NCBI GenBank assembly: GCA_947488545.1
Contig: CANKZE010000002.1
Location: 19,872 to 83,871, forward strand
DNA length: 64,000 bases
DNA from: Bacteroidota bacterium
GTDB lineage: Bacteria; Bacteroidota; Bacteroidia; Flavobacteriales; Flavobacteriaceae
Reading direction: 5' to 3'
The notes beneath the pieces are model-generated. The model was not told the DNA's origin. It did not search any database and was given only the letters and a program-made list of their open reading frames with translations. A program made the translations under genes and the position numbers. Positions within the stretch are counted from its first letter, which is position 1; the number at the start of each line of letters is the position of its first letter. Shown one piece after another: positions 1 through 10,691 of this stretch.

Positions 1-1
1 T

Positions 2-505
2 GAAACCGCAGTTCACAGTATGGTTGACTTCTTTTTACTATTGAAAATTGCTGGTGCTGGCGACGAATTGCAAGGAATAAAACGTGGAATTATGGAAATG
101 GCGGATGCAATTGTGATTAATAAAGCAGATGGTGATAATGTGAGAAAATCGAAATTAGCGAAAGTTGAATTTGGCAGAGCATTGCACTTATTTCCTGCAA
201 AAAAATCGGGATGGATTCCTACTACTTCCACTTGTAGTTCGATTACTCGTGAAGGGATTTCAGAGGTTTGGGAAACGATAAATAAGTATGTTGGTCAAAC
301 GCAATCGAATAATTATTTCTATAATAAACGTAAAGATCAAAACCAATATTGGATGTTGGAAACCATAAATGAGCATTTGAAAACAAATTTTTTCAACCAT
401 CCAGAAATTGAAAAATTATTGGCAGAAAATAAAAAAGCGGTGCAAAATGATGAAATATCACCATTTGCAGCCGCTCAATTATTGTTAGAAAAGTATTTTA
501 AATAA
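2..505 (+). CDS. meaB: Methylmalonyl-CoA mutase-associated GTPase MeaB/ArgK family, C-terminal part (5' truncated by window edge)
   Basis: Frame open from base 2 (ETAVHSMVDFFLLLKIAGAGDELQGIKRGIMEMADAIVINKADGDN) matches the MeaB GTPase C-terminal half including the NKADGDN guanine-specificity motif; ends TAA at 505. Confidence 0.9.
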   Translation, partial: ETAVHSMVDFFLLLKIAGAGDELQGIKRGIMEMADAIVINKADGDNVRKSKLAKVEFGRALHLFPAKKSGWIPTTSTCSSITREGISEVWETINKYVGQTQSNNYFYNKRKDQNQYWMLETINEHLKTNFFNHPEIEKLLAENKKAVQNDEISPFAAAQLLLEKYFK

Positions 506-523
506 TACTTATTCTTTTTTCAA

Positions 524-1021
524 TTATTGAATAGTTTTGATTTGACTTTCTTTAATATTAAATGCTTTAACTACAGCATTATAATCATTAAAATCTACCG
601 CTTTACTGTTTTTATTTGACAAATATCCTGGAATAATTACTACTCTAAAAACCTGATTTTGTGACCAAGCTGCTCCCAAAGTAGTTAGATCAAAGTCGGA
701 TTCAAGGAATATATTAATGTCATTTCTTGTAAAATCAAAATTGTAATTCAACTCCCCTTGCTGTAAATAAACTGCTTGCGGTAATTGTCTCCACAAATCT
801 TGACCATTAATTACACCAAATAATCTATAAACTAAAACCATATCCCCTCTGTATAATGGTGGATTTAGAGTAATTAGTTTAGAATAGTTATTTGTAGGAT
901 TAAATGAAGTGGTAACTTCAAAAACTTCAGCTAGTATTTCAGCTTTAATTTCTTCATTTGTGGTACAACCTTGAAATAGAAAAGTGGTTGTAATTGCTAA
1001 AAGTAAAATTATTCGTTTCAT
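524..1021 (-). CDS. Small hypothetical lipoprotein
   Basis: 165 aa ORF with signal peptide and lipobox-like LLAITTTFLFQGC. Confidence 0.7.
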   Translation of the reverse strand: MKRIILLLAITTTFLFQGCTTNEEIKAEILAEVFEVTTSFNPTNNYSKLITLNPPLYRGDMVLVYRLFGVINGQDLWRQLPQAVYLQQGELNYNFDFTRNDINIFLESDFDLTTLGAAWSQNQVFRVVIIPGYLSNKNSKAVDFNDYNAVVKAFNIKESQIKTIQ

Positions 1022-1121
1022 AATATAATTATTTAGTTATTATCATAGTAATTCAAAAATCAATCCAAAAATAAGAATTTTGATTATTTTATTAAAATAA
1101 ATATGAAGTACATTTGTAACT

Positions 1122-1673
1122 ATGAAATTATACATGATTATGGTGGGATGTCGACCTCAAGGTAGATTCACCGAACAACACGATATTTATTTTGGAATTG
1201 GGAATTCAATAGCGGAAATGGTTCCTAAAATAAAATTATTTTGGCCTGAAGCCAAAGGACGAATTCACATTGATGCTTGGCGAGAAGTTACTATGGTGGA
1301 CAATCACAAAATTGAAATTGTTTCTGAGGAAAATGCTGTTGCAAATAGTACTCAGCTTTACTTTATCAATTTGGGTGGTTATAAGGAAAATGAATTTGAA
1401 GAATATCATTATAAAATTGTAACCACTGGAGTTAAATTGGCGGAAGCTACAAAAAAAGCGAAAGCAACAAGTTTTTACAAACACTACGACTTTGAAGGCG
1501 CAACCTCACATATTGATGATAAATATGGAATTGATGTGGATGATATTTACAACATTGAGGATATTCTAGCACCTGAATTAAAAGAAAAATTTGCTTTAAA
1601 AATCACAGAAATTGAAAATGCAATTGAAGACGAGTTGCATATCGGTTATTTAAAATTGGAGAAGTTAGGATAA
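1122..1673 (+). CDS. DUF1543-like domain protein
   Basis: 183 aa; N-terminus KLYMIMVGCRPQGRFTEQHDIYFGIG resembles DUF1543 proteins. Confidence 0.7.
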   Translation: MKLYMIMVGCRPQGRFTEQHDIYFGIGNSIAEMVPKIKLFWPEAKGRIHIDAWREVTMVDNHKIEIVSEENAVANSTQLYFINLGGYKENEFEEYHYKIVTTGVKLAEATKKAKATSFYKHYDFEGATSHIDDKYGIDVDDIYNIEDILAPELKEKFALKITEIENAIEDELHIGYLKLEKLG

Positions 1674-1676
1674 TAC

Positions 1677-2291
1677 TTACTTTGCGATTATCGGTTCACT
1701 TTCTTCAATATTCTTATTAGATTTCGTCAATAAATTGATGAAATCGATCTTTATTTTTTGTCTTGGATTATCAACAGGAGTCACTATAACTCTAAGAATA
1801 TTCTTTTCGTCAATTAAATAATTATCGTAATTATCGTCTACAATAGTACCGTCAATTTGAAAAACAGGAACATTTTCACTTGAACTAACATATTTTGATT
1901 TGAATTCATTAAGACTCATATAATTATATTTACTTGGAGTTTTACCTTGAATCATTATTTTGCCAAAGTACTTTACTGAATCAATTATGGTGTCTTTTTT
2001 TATAACATTTACTGAAGTTATACTTTCAGGATTTATGGTTGATAATAAAGAATAGCTTACTAATTTTCCATTAAAAAAAAGAGCTGGTGGATTTGGATTG
2101 TTAGAAATTTTATTATTATTGTAAACTACTTTTATAACAGTATCGTTTACAGATGCAGATTTAGAAATGTTCAAACCCGAGACTTTACCTGTAATCTGTC
2201 CAAAAGTGGTTAATGATAAAAATGCGAAGGCTATTAATAATTTTATTTTCATTTTTAGATATTGAATTTTGATTTTATAAAGATAATGCAT
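1677..2291 (-). CDS. Hypothetical secreted protein (likely start at the internal MKIKLLIAF methionine)
   Basis: Signal peptide MKIKLLIAFAFLSLTTFGQ; weak resemblance to TonB-plug-like segments (LLSTINPESITSVNVIK). Confidence 0.55.
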   Translation of the reverse strand: MHYLYKIKIQYLKMKIKLLIAFAFLSLTTFGQITGKVSGLNISKSASVNDTVIKVVYNNNKISNNPNPPALFFNGKLVSYSLLSTINPESITSVNVIKKDTIIDSVKYFGKIMIQGKTPSKYNYMSLNEFKSKYVSSSENVPVFQIDGTIVDDNYDNYLIDEKNILRVIVTPVDNPRQKIKIDFINLLTKSNKNIEESEPIIAK

Positions 2292-2462
2292 TTTAGAAGT
2301 GATCCCATTTATAAGCTCATAATTATTTCACGAAGATTCACAAAGAAAGATTAAAAAAAAACACAAAACTCAATAATAAATTTGTGAAGCTTTGAATGCC
2401 TTTGTGGACTTTGCGAAACGAAATTTCACCAAGTGAAATTCTTAGAAAGCAATCCTGATAAA

Positions 2463-2636
2463 GCGGGATAAGCGATTCACACGCTTTTTGATTTGCAAAA
2501 GCATTACTAAAATAGATCCCGCTAAAAAGCGAGATAAGCGATTCACACACTTTTTGATTTGCAAAAGCATTAGTAAAATAGATCCCGCTAAAAAGCGGGA
2601 TAAGCGATTCACACACTTTTTGATTTGCAAAAAGTG
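2463..2636. repeat. 66-bp tandem repeat, about 2.6 copies, containing GATCCCGCTAAAAAGCGGGATAAGCG hairpins
   Basis: Near-identical units begin at 2463, 2529 and 2595 (GCGGGATAAGCGATTCACACNCTTTTTGATTTGCAAAAGCATTANTAAAATAGATCCCGCTAAAAA). Confidence 0.92.
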
Positions 2637-2645
2637 GTTCTCTGC

Positions 2646-5600
2646 TTACATATTACGTCTATACTGTCCGCCAACTTGAAATAAAGCACTTGTGATTTGA
2701 CCCAATGAACAAATTTTTGTCGCTTCCATTAAGTGAGCAAACAAGTTTTCATTTTTAATTGCCGCATCTTGTAAATCGCTCAAGTATTGGTTCACTTTAT
2801 CGCCATTCGTTTGGTGTAAATTATTCAACATATCAATTTGATATTGCTTTTCAACTTCAGTTGCACGAATTACTTCCGCAGGAATAATTGTTGGTGATCC
2901 TTTAGAGCTCAAGAAAGTATTTACTCCGATAATTGGGAATTCGCCAGTGTGTTTTAAAGTTTCATAATACAAACTTTCCTCTTGAATTTTTGAACGTTGG
3001 TACATGGTTTCCATAGCTCCAAGCACTCCACCACGCTCAGTAATTCTATCAAATTCTTCTAAAACTGCAGCTTCAACCAAATCGGTTAATTCTTCAATAA
3101 TGAAGGCCCCTTGAATTGGATTTTCATTTTTGGCCAAGCCCAATTCTTTATTAATAATAAGCTGAATTGCCATAGCACGACGAACCGATTCTTCTGTTGG
3201 AGTTGTAATTGCTTCGTCATAAGCATTAGTATGCAACGAGTTACAGTTGTCGTAAATAGCATACAAAGCTTGTAATGTGGTACGGATATCATTAAAATCA
3301 ATTTCTTGAGCATGCAATGAACGACCAGATGTTTGAATGTGGTATTTCAACATTTGCGCTCTTTCATTAGCTCCGTATTTGTATTTCATGGCTTTCGCCC
3401 AAATTTTTCTCGCTACACGCCCGATAACGGAATATTCAGGATCAATTCCATTGGAGAAAAAGAAAGATAAATTTGGTCCAAAATCGTTGATATCCATTCC
3501 ACGGCTCAAATAATATTCTACGTAAGTGAACCCATTTGAAAGTGTAAATGCTAGTTGGGAAATTGGGTTTGCACCCGCTTCCGCAATATGATATCCTGAA
3601 ATAGAAACAGAATAAAAATTTCTGACTTTATTTTTAATAAAATACTCTTGAACGTCACCCATTAATCTTAGGGCAAATTCTGTTGAAAATATGCAGGTAT
3701 TTTGAGCTTGATCTTCTTTTAAAATATCAGCTTGTACCGTTCCACGAACTTGTGATAGCGTTTTTGCCTTAATCTCATTGTACACGGTTTCTGGTAAAAC
3801 CAAATCGCCTGTAACACCCAAAAGCATTAGGCCTAAACCATTATTTCCTTCGGGTAAATCCCCTTGATATTGAGGTCTTGTGGTACCTTTTTGCTTATAA
3901 ATAGCTGCTATTTTACTCTCAACTTCTTTTTCTAATCCGTTTTCCTTTATGTAAATTTCGCATTGTTGATCGATCGCGGCATTCATGAAAAACCCTAATA
4001 ACATTGGTGCTGGCCCATTGATAGTCATACTCACCGACGTTAAAGCATGAACTAAATCGAAACCAGAATACAACTTTTTAGCGTCGTCTAAACAACAAAT
4101 AGAAACTCCAGCATTTCCAATTTTACCATAAATATCAGGTCGAATATGAGGATCGTTTCCATATAAAGTCACACTATCAAAAGCCGTAGAAAGTCGTTTT
4201 GCAGGTAATCCAGCACTCACATAATGAAACCTTTTATTGGTTCGTTCTGGCCCACCTTCACCAGCAAACATTCTAGATGGATCCTCGCCTTCTCTTTTAA
4301 AAGGATACAATCCTGCGGTAAATGGAAATTCTCCAGGTACATTTTCTTGTAAATTCCATCTTAATAAATCACCCCAAGCTTCATATTTAGGTAAGGCAAT
4401 TTTGGGAATTTGTGTGTGTGACAAACTCTCAGTATGTGTCGCTATATTAATTTCTTTATCACGAACTTTAAAAGTATAAATTGGGTTTTTATATTTTGCA
4501 ATTTTATGATTCCAATTCAAAATAATCTCCCAATTGTAAGGATCTAAATCCATTTTGATTTTCTCAAATTGGTTTAACAACAAAGAAATCAATACTTTAT
4601 CATCTTGATTTTGATTGTCAGAATTAGAAATCTCTATACCAGATTTAGAGAGTATCGGTTCAATCCCAGAAATACTTTCAATCGTTTTAAAGATACCGTA
4701 TAATTTTTGAGCTACTTTTTGTTGTCCAATAGCAGTAACATCATATTTACGATTGTTTTCAGCAATTTCAGATAAATAACGAGTTCTGTGTGGCGGAATT
4801 ACGAATATTTTTTCACTCATTTCTCGAGTGATTTTGAAAGTAGATTTTAAATCACTGCTCGTTTTCTCTACAATTTTATCCATAATAGATTTGTAGAGCG
4901 TATTCATTCCTGGATCGTTAAATTGAGAAGCGATAGTTCCAAATACCGGCATTTCATCTGGATTTACGTCCCAAAGATTATGATTTCGTTGGTATTGCTT
5001 TTTAACATCACGAAGCGCGTCTAGGGCTCCGCGTTTGTCGAATTTATTTAAAGCTACTAGATCGGCAAAATCAAGCATGTCGATTTTTTCCAATTGAGTG
5101 GCTGCTCCAAATTCTGGTGTCATAACGTAAAGAGAAACATCGGAATGATCCATGATTTCAGTATCCGATTGACCGATTCCTGAAGTTTCAAGGATAATTA
5201 AATCGTAATTGGCCGCTTTTAAAACTTGAATAGCATCAGCTACGTATTTAGAAAGTGCTAAGTTAGATTGGCGTGTAGCTAATGAACGCATATAAACACG
5301 AGGATTATTGATTGCATTCATTCTAATTCTATCGCCTAATAAAGCGCCACCCGTTTTTCTTTTTGAAGGATCAACAGAAATTAATCCGATGGTTTTTTCT
5401 GGAAAATCAATTAGAAAACGACGTACTAATTCGTCTACCAATGATGATTTTCCTGAACCTCCCGTTCCTGTAATTCCGAGAACTGGTGTTTTTGAATTTT
5501 TATTTTTTAATTGGATTTGCTCCAAAAATGGTTTTGCTACTTCAGGAAAATTCTCTGCTGAAGAAATTAATCTTGCAATCGCTTTTGGATTTTTATCTTC

Positions 5601-6074
5601 CAAATGATTGGTTTCATCGTTAATTGTATCGCCAATAGCAAAATCAGATTTTTGAACTAAATCATTTATCATACCTTGTAATCCCATTGCACGCCCGTCG
5701 TCTGGAGAATAAATTCTTGTGATTCCGTAATCCTGTAAATCTGCAATTTCTGAAGGCAAAATTACTCCTCCTCCTCCACCAAAAATCTTGATGTGATCCG
5801 CTCCTTTTTGCTTAAGCAAATCAAACATGTATTTGAAATATTCGTTGTGTCCGCCTTGATAGGAAGTTATAGCAATAGCATTCGCATCTTCTTGAATTGC
5901 AGTATTTACAACTTCTTCTACACTTCTATCGTGACCCAAATGAATAACTTCAACACCAGTAGATTGAATAATTCTTCTCATGATGTTTATTGCGGCATCG
6001 TGACCGTCAAAAAGAGAGGCAGCGGTTACAATTCGAACTTTATGAACAGGGATATAAGGTTTTTGATCTACCAT
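2646..6074 (-). CDS. icmF: Fused acyl-CoA (isobutyryl-/methylmalonyl-CoA) mutase, IcmF type: B12-binding + P-loop GTPase + mutase domains
   Basis: 1142 aa; N-terminal B12 domain ([35 protein letters not shown]), MeaB-like G domain ([21 protein letters not shown]), C-terminal mutase ([22 protein letters not shown]). Confidence 0.88.
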   Translation of the reverse strand: MVDQKPYIPVHKVRIVTAASLFDGHDAAINIMRRIIQSTGVEVIHLGHDRSVEEVVNTAIQEDANAIAITSYQGGHNEYFKYMFDLLKQKGADHIKIFGGGGGVILPSEIADLQDYGITRIYSPDDGRAMGLQGMINDLVQKSDFAIGDTINDETNHLEDKNPKAIARLISSAENFPEVAKPFLEQIQLKNKNSKTPVLGITGTGGSGKSSLVDELVRRFLIDFPEKTIGLISVDPSKRKTGGALLGDRIRMNAINNPRVYMRSLATRQSNLALSKYVADAIQVLKAANYDLIILETSGIGQSDTEIMDHSDVSLYVMTPEFGAATQLEKIDMLDFADLVALNKFDKRGALDALRDVKKQYQRNHNLWDVNPDEMPVFGTIASQFNDPGMNTLYKSIMDKIVEKTSSDLKSTFKITREMSEKIFVIPPHRTRYLSEIAENNRKYDVTAIGQQKVAQKLYGIFKTIESISGIEPILSKSGIEISNSDNQNQDDKVLISLLLNQFEKIKMDLDPYNWEIILNWNHKIAKYKNPIYTFKVRDKEINIATHTESLSHTQIPKIALPKYEAWGDLLRWNLQENVPGEFPFTAGLYPFKREGEDPSRMFAGEGGPERTNKRFHYVSAGLPAKRLSTAFDSVTLYGNDPHIRPDIYGKIGNAGVSICCLDDAKKLYSGFDLVHALTSVSMTINGPAPMLLGFFMNAAIDQQCEIYIKENGLEKEVESKIAAIYKQKGTTRPQYQGDLPEGNNGLGLMLLGVTGDLVLPETVYNEIKAKTLSQVRGTVQADILKEDQAQNTCIFSTEFALRLMGDVQEYFIKNKVRNFYSVSISGYHIAEAGANPISQLAFTLSNGFTYVEYYLSRGMDINDFGPNLSFFFSNGIDPEYSVIGRVARKIWAKAMKYKYGANERAQMLKYHIQTSGRSLHAQEIDFNDIRTTLQALYAIYDNCNSLHTNAYDEAITTPTEESVRRAMAIQLIINKELGLAKNENPIQGAFIIEELTDLVEAAVLEEFDRITERGGVLGAMETMYQRSKIQEESLYYETLKHTGEFPIIGVNTFLSSKGSPTIIPAEVIRATEVEKQYQIDMLNNLHQTNGDKVNQYLSDLQDAAIKNENLFAHLMEATKICSLGQITSALFQVGGQYRRNM

Positions 6075-6206
6075 TTATGAATGTGATAATTTTGAAGGTG
6101 CAATTTACGAGTTTTTTAAAAATAATTTATAAATAATAGAAAAAAACATAGTTAATGACAATCGAATTTTGATAAATAAATTTAAATTTCAAAATTATCG
6201 TGAACT

Positions 6207-6272
6207 CTAGCCCTGATAGCAGCGACATCCCACGCCCTTGCGTGGATATAGCGGATAGCAGGAAATAGCTCC
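6207..6272 (+). repeat. Dispersed intergenic hairpin repeat, copy A
   Basis: CTAGCCCTGATAGCAGCGACATCCCACGCCCTTGCGTGGATATAGCGGATAGCAGGAAATAGCTCC; internal stem ATCC(C)ACGC/GCGTGGAT; matches the reverse complement of 11846..11914. Confidence 0.85.
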
Positions 6273-6320
6273 AAATAAAATTGGTACGGAGTTTGCACAG
6301 AATTAGTAAAAATAAATTAC

Positions 6321-7055
6321 ATGAAAAAAGTTATAATTTCCTTATTATTTGTGCCAATTGTCAGTTTTGCACAATTTGGTGATTTAAAAAAATTGGCAGA
6401 AAGTAAAATTCCAAAAGTAAACAACGCACCTAAAATCAACAGTTTAACAGATATAAATGCTGGTTTAAAAGAGGCCTTGAACAATGGAATTACGAAGCAA
6501 GTATCAAAATTGACTGCTGTAGACGGGTTTTTCAAAAATGAGTTGGTGAAGATATTATTGCCGGAAGAATTGCAGAAAGTGGATCGAACTTTGCGCAGTT
6601 TGGGAATGTCAAATTTGGCTGATCAAGGATTAGTGGTTTTAAATCGAGCTGCCGAAGATGCGGTGAAGGAAGCGACTCCGATATTTGTGGATGCCGTGAA
6701 AAACATGAATTTTAATGATGCGAAAAGCATTTTGATGGGAAATGAAAAAGCGGCTACAACCTATTTAGAAACTGCGACTTCTACTGCTTTATATGATAAA
6801 TTCAGTCCAGTTATTGCGACTTCATTGAACAAAGTAAATGCTGATAAAATTTGGAGTCAAATGATTTCAAAATACAATTCTGTTCCATTAGTTAAAAAAG
6901 TAAATCCAGATTTGAAGGATTATGTTACCAAACAAACGATGAAGGGGGTTTTTACGATGATTGCAATTGAGGAAAAAGAGATTCGAGTAAATTTAAAATC
7001 AAGAACTTCGAGTTTGTTACAAAGCGTTTTTGCAATGCAGGATAAAAAAAAATAA
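6321..7055 (+). CDS. DUF4197-like secreted protein
   Basis: 244 aa with signal peptide; GLKEALNNGITKQVSKLTAVDGFFKNELVKILLPEEL resembles DUF4197 proteins. Confidence 0.8.
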   Translation: MKKVIISLLFVPIVSFAQFGDLKKLAESKIPKVNNAPKINSLTDINAGLKEALNNGITKQVSKLTAVDGFFKNELVKILLPEELQKVDRTLRSLGMSNLADQGLVVLNRAAEDAVKEATPIFVDAVKNMNFNDAKSILMGNEKAATTYLETATSTALYDKFSPVIATSLNKVNADKIWSQMISKYNSVPLVKKVNPDLKDYVTKQTMKGVFTMIAIEEKEIRVNLKSRTSSLLQSVFAMQDKKK

Positions 7056-7148
7056 CAAATTGATAACCGTATTTTAACTCTGGAACTACAAATCAAGAAG
7101 ATATTTGTACCATAGTTTAAAATTAGTAATTAAGTTATTTAGGGAATT

Positions 7149-7180
7149 AAACCACTGCTTTCGGGTAGTGGTTTTTTTTT
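7149..7180 (+). terminator. Rho-independent terminator
   Basis: AAACCACTGCTTTCGGGTAGTGGTTTTTTTTTT stem-loop with T tract between genes. Confidence 0.8.
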
Positions 7181-8007
7181 TATAACTTGTTTAAAAATGA
7201 AATTACAGTAGAATTAAAAGTTATTGGTTGTTCAATATTTACCACATGGCCACATTGTTGAACTACAAAAAGTTGAGAAGACTTAAAATGTTTTTCAACC
7301 ACTTTTCTCACTGATGGCAGAAACATGTAATCTTCCTCGCCCATAATATAAAGTGTCGGAATACTTAGCTCCTCTTGTCGGAACCACTTTAAAATAGGAT
7401 TAATTTCAGCAGTTAACTTAAACCATTTTATAAACTCTTTTTGGTATAATTTTTTGGCTTCATTGATGAATAATAATCGGGATTGCTTGTGATTTTTATT
7501 GGGCATAATTACAAAAGCAAAGAATTTATATAATACTAAATAGGGTAAAATATATTTAAACATATTTCCTAATCTCATTAAAATTTGAGATCTAAAATTC
7601 ATCTTTAGAATTGCTCCTCCGAGAATCATACTTTGAACCCGATCAGGATGCATTTCGGCCAATTGACGAATTAGAATTGTGCCCAACGAAATTCCTACAA
7701 AATGAGATTTTTGAATTTTCAAGTGATCTAAAACCTCCAAAATATCATTGGCTAAAGCCGAAAAAGTATATTTTTGTTTGAATGCTTTTTTTATTTGTTG
7801 GTTGGAATTTCCATGACCTCTTAAATCCAACAATAAGACGTTATAATGTTTTTGGAAATCTCGAATTTGCTTGAACCAAATGGATGAACTTCCTCCCGCT
7901 CCATGAACAAATGTAACCCACTGGGCGTCTTTGTCTTTTTCATAAACGGTGAAATGTATCATTTGATTTTTTTTGTAAATATAGATTAATTCTATGAAAC
8001 AATTCAA
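7180..8007 (-). CDS. Alpha/beta hydrolase fold protein (likely start at internal MIHFTVYEKD)
   Basis: HGAGGSS oxyanion region, LLLDLRGHGNS, GISLGT nucleophile elbow, GEEDYM and CGHVV near the C-terminus. Confidence 0.85.
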   Translation of the reverse strand: MNCFIELIYIYKKNQMIHFTVYEKDKDAQWVTFVHGAGGSSSIWFKQIRDFQKHYNVLLLDLRGHGNSNQQIKKAFKQKYTFSALANDILEVLDHLKIQKSHFVGISLGTILIRQLAEMHPDRVQSMILGGAILKMNFRSQILMRLGNMFKYILPYLVLYKFFAFVIMPNKNHKQSRLLFINEAKKLYQKEFIKWFKLTAEINPILKWFRQEELSIPTLYIMGEEDYMFLPSVRKVVEKHFKSSQLFVVQQCGHVVNIEQPITFNSTVISFLNKL

Positions 8008-8143
8008 TAATAGTGTGATATTAACAAGTAGACACTATTCAAAAAAATAGAAATGTATAGTTTAAATATAGGTTAGGTTTAGTTGTTAAGCAAATATATT
8101 TATTAGATTTGCCTTAAGTATTCAATTGTACTTTTAATAGTTT

Positions 8144-9745
8144 ATGCGCAATTTTATTTTCGTTTTTGTTTTATTATTTTCTATAAATTCATTTTCTCAA
8201 GCTCGAATATCTCAAGATAATTTTGAGGGAAATTCAACCATAACAACATGGTTTGGTGACAACTGCGGCATGGATAACGCTTTTGCAAATCCGTTTCAGA
8301 ACGGGATCAATACTTCAGCTAGAGTTTTAAAATATACGGATGCTGGCGGACAATATGCGAATGTTCGTTTTGATGCTGGTTTTAATTACAATTTGAATAC
8401 AAGTAGCGTTTTTACTTTAAAAATATATGTTCCTTCAAGCGGAATTACCGGGAATCAAAATAATCAAGTCTCGCTAAAGTTACAAAATGGGACAATTACT
8501 TCGCCTTGGGCTACTCAATGTGAAATAATAAAACCTGTAGTATTAAACCAATGGCAAACAATTACCTTTAATTTTGCAACTGACAATTTTATAAATTTAG
8601 ATCCGACTTCTCAAAATCCTATGAATCGCTCGGATTTTAATAGAGTTTTGATCCAAATAAATGGAGAAAATAATACCTCTCAAGTTACCGCTTATATAGA
8701 TGATTTTTACTATTCAGGCGCGGCTTCTGTTTTCAACACATTAGTTTGGAGCGATGAATTTGATATTAACGGTGGGATAAATACTACGAAATGGTTTCCT
8801 CAAACCCAACTTCCAAATGGAAATAGCTGGTACAATGGAGAACTTCAACATTATACTAATCGTCAAGTGAATTCGAGTGTCAATAATGGAATTCTAAGTA
8901 TTGTTGCAAAAAGAGAGACATTTACCGATCAGGGAAGAACAAAACAATTTACCTCTGCCCGATTAAATTCGAAATTTGCCTTTAAATATGGTCGCGTAGA
9001 AGCGCGTGCTAAACTACCAATAGGTGCTGGAACATGGCCAGCTATTTGGATGCTTGGCAAAAACATTATTGAGCCTGGAGGTTTTTGGACAAGCTCATTT
9101 GGAACTGCAAGTTGGCCGGCCTGCGGAGAAATTGACATTATGGAACACTGGGGAACCAATCAAAATGTAGTTTCTAGTGCGGTACATCATCCAATTAATG
9201 GGAATTTATCTGTTGGGGAATACATATCAAATGCTCAAAATATAGCCGGGGTATCAACTAGTTTTCATATTTATGCAGTAGAATGGGATGCACAAAAAAT
9301 AACTTTTAGTGTTGATGGAATTAATCATTTAACCTATAATCCACCAGTCAAAAATCAATTTACATGGCCATTTAACGCCGAACAATATATATTATTAAAT
9401 GTTGCAATTGAACCTAGTGTAACCGCTGGTTTTGTTCAATCGGCTATGGAAGTCGATTATGTAAGGGTTTACCAACAAACAGCTTTAGAAACACCAAATG
9501 TTTTAAAAGAAAATGATTTGGTTCTTTTTCCAAATCCTGCATCTGATGAAATAACACTTAAATCGAATGAAAATTTATTAGGTGCAACTATTTCAATTAG
9601 CTCTTTATTGGGACAAGAATTGGAAAAATTTACATTAAACTCAGAAGAAAAAACGTTGAATATATCCAATTATCAAAGTGGAATTTATATTTTAAAAGTA
9701 AATTCTCAGGATGGAATTCAAAGCTACAAGTTTATAAAGAAGTAA
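8144..9745 (+). CDS. Glycoside hydrolase family 16-type beta-glucanase with N-terminal carbohydrate-binding-like domain and T9SS type A sorting domain
   Basis: EIDIMEHWG matches the GH16 ExDxxE motif; C-terminal VLFPNPASDEITLKS...GIYILKVNSQDGIQSYKFIKK is a Por secretion tail. Confidence 0.88.
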   Translation: MRNFIFVFVLLFSINSFSQARISQDNFEGNSTITTWFGDNCGMDNAFANPFQNGINTSARVLKYTDAGGQYANVRFDAGFNYNLNTSSVFTLKIYVPSSGITGNQNNQVSLKLQNGTITSPWATQCEIIKPVVLNQWQTITFNFATDNFINLDPTSQNPMNRSDFNRVLIQINGENNTSQVTAYIDDFYYSGAASVFNTLVWSDEFDINGGINTTKWFPQTQLPNGNSWYNGELQHYTNRQVNSSVNNGILSIVAKRETFTDQGRTKQFTSARLNSKFAFKYGRVEARAKLPIGAGTWPAIWMLGKNIIEPGGFWTSSFGTASWPACGEIDIMEHWGTNQNVVSSAVHHPINGNLSVGEYISNAQNIAGVSTSFHIYAVEWDAQKITFSVDGINHLTYNPPVKNQFTWPFNAEQYILLNVAIEPSVTAGFVQSAMEVDYVRVYQQTALETPNVLKENDLVLFPNPASDEITLKSNENLLGATISISSLLGQELEKFTLNSEEKTLNISNYQSGIYILKVNSQDGIQSYKFIKK

Positions 9746-9747
9746 TA

Positions 9748-10560
9748 CTATTCTAAAATAGCTGCCATTTCTAACTGCATTTTCTGTGCTTCTTCCCTAG
9801 CCTTTTCAGCAAAATCAACTCCGTTTGAAGCATAAATTATTGCTCTTGAAGAATTTATTAGTAAGCCTACATTGGAATTCATTCCGTATTTGCAAACTTC
9901 AGAAAGGCTTCCACCTTGAGCGCCAACACCAGGAACTAGTAAGAAACTATCAGGGACAATTTTTCTAATTTCTGTGAAATATTCTGCTTTTGTAGCACCT
10001 ACAACATACATTAGGTTTTCAGAATTTTTCCAAGTTTTGGATGTTTCCAATACCTGTTTGTACAATTCTTTTCCTTCTACATTTAAGGTTTGAAAATCAA
10101 AAGCACCTTCGTTTGAAGTTAGAGCCAATAGAATAGTGTGTTTGTTTTCAAATGCCAAGAAAGGTTCCACAGAGTCTTTTCCCATATATGGAGCGACGGT
10201 TACACTATCAAAATTCAAATCTTCAAAGAAAGCTTTTGCATACATCGAAGACGTATTTCCAATGTCACCGCGTTTGGCATCGGCAATTGTAAAAAGTGTT
10301 GGGTAATTCTCATTAATGTAGTTGATCGTTTTTTGCAAAGAAATCCAACCTTTAATTCCATATGCTTCATAAAAAGCGGTATTTGGCTTGTAGGAAACCG
10401 CTAAATCATGAGTAGCATCAATTATCGCTTTATTAAACTCGAAAATAGGATCTTCTAATTCTAATAAATGGGATGGAATTTTATTCAAATCAACATCTAA
10501 TCCAACACAAAGAAAGGATTTTTTGATTTTAATTTGGTCAATTAGTTGTTGTGTAGTCAT
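9748..10560 (-). CDS. pyrF: Orotidine-5'-phosphate decarboxylase
   Basis: [47 protein letters not shown]. Confidence 0.93.
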   Translation of the reverse strand: MTTQQLIDQIKIKKSFLCVGLDVDLNKIPSHLLELEDPIFEFNKAIIDATHDLAVSYKPNTAFYEAYGIKGWISLQKTINYINENYPTLFTIADAKRGDIGNTSSMYAKAFFEDLNFDSVTVAPYMGKDSVEPFLAFENKHTILLALTSNEGAFDFQTLNVEGKELYKQVLETSKTWKNSENLMYVVGATKAEYFTEIRKIVPDSFLLVPGVGAQGGSLSEVCKYGMNSNVGLLINSSRAIIYASNGVDFAEKAREEAQKMQLEMAAILE

Positions 10561-10572
10561 TGTTGTATGTTT

Positions 10573-10616
10573 AACCGCAAAGTTCGCAAAGATTTTCGCA
10601 AAGTTCGCAAAGTTTT
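10573..10616. repeat. Short direct repeat, CGCAAAGTTCGCAAAG x2 (21-bp period)
   Basis: Two exact 16-mers at 10576..10591 and 10597..10612. Confidence 0.85.
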
Positions 10617-10691
10617 AAAAAAAATGCCAAACTTAATTCAGTGTGGCATATATTAGTCTATTCTCTTTCAGTCAATTATCTCTTCGTCTCC

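Noticed and set aside
13-231. ORF on minus strand, 72 aa
   Set aside because: Antisense within meaB; no independent support. Same reasoning for 1236..1484, 4237..4479, 5308..5607, 5793..6080, 6317..6535, 8929..9159, 10138..10404, 13337..13546, 15434..15655, 19469..19807 and similar shadow ORFs.
2463-2636. Possible CRISPR array
   Set aside because: Whole 66-bp unit is repeated; no unique spacers alternating with short repeats and no cas genes.
2338-2679. ORFs of 62-92 aa (2338..2616, 2442..2630, 2488..2679)
   Set aside because: Created by the 66-bp tandem repeat whose period is divisible by three; open on both strands, no start context or family signal.
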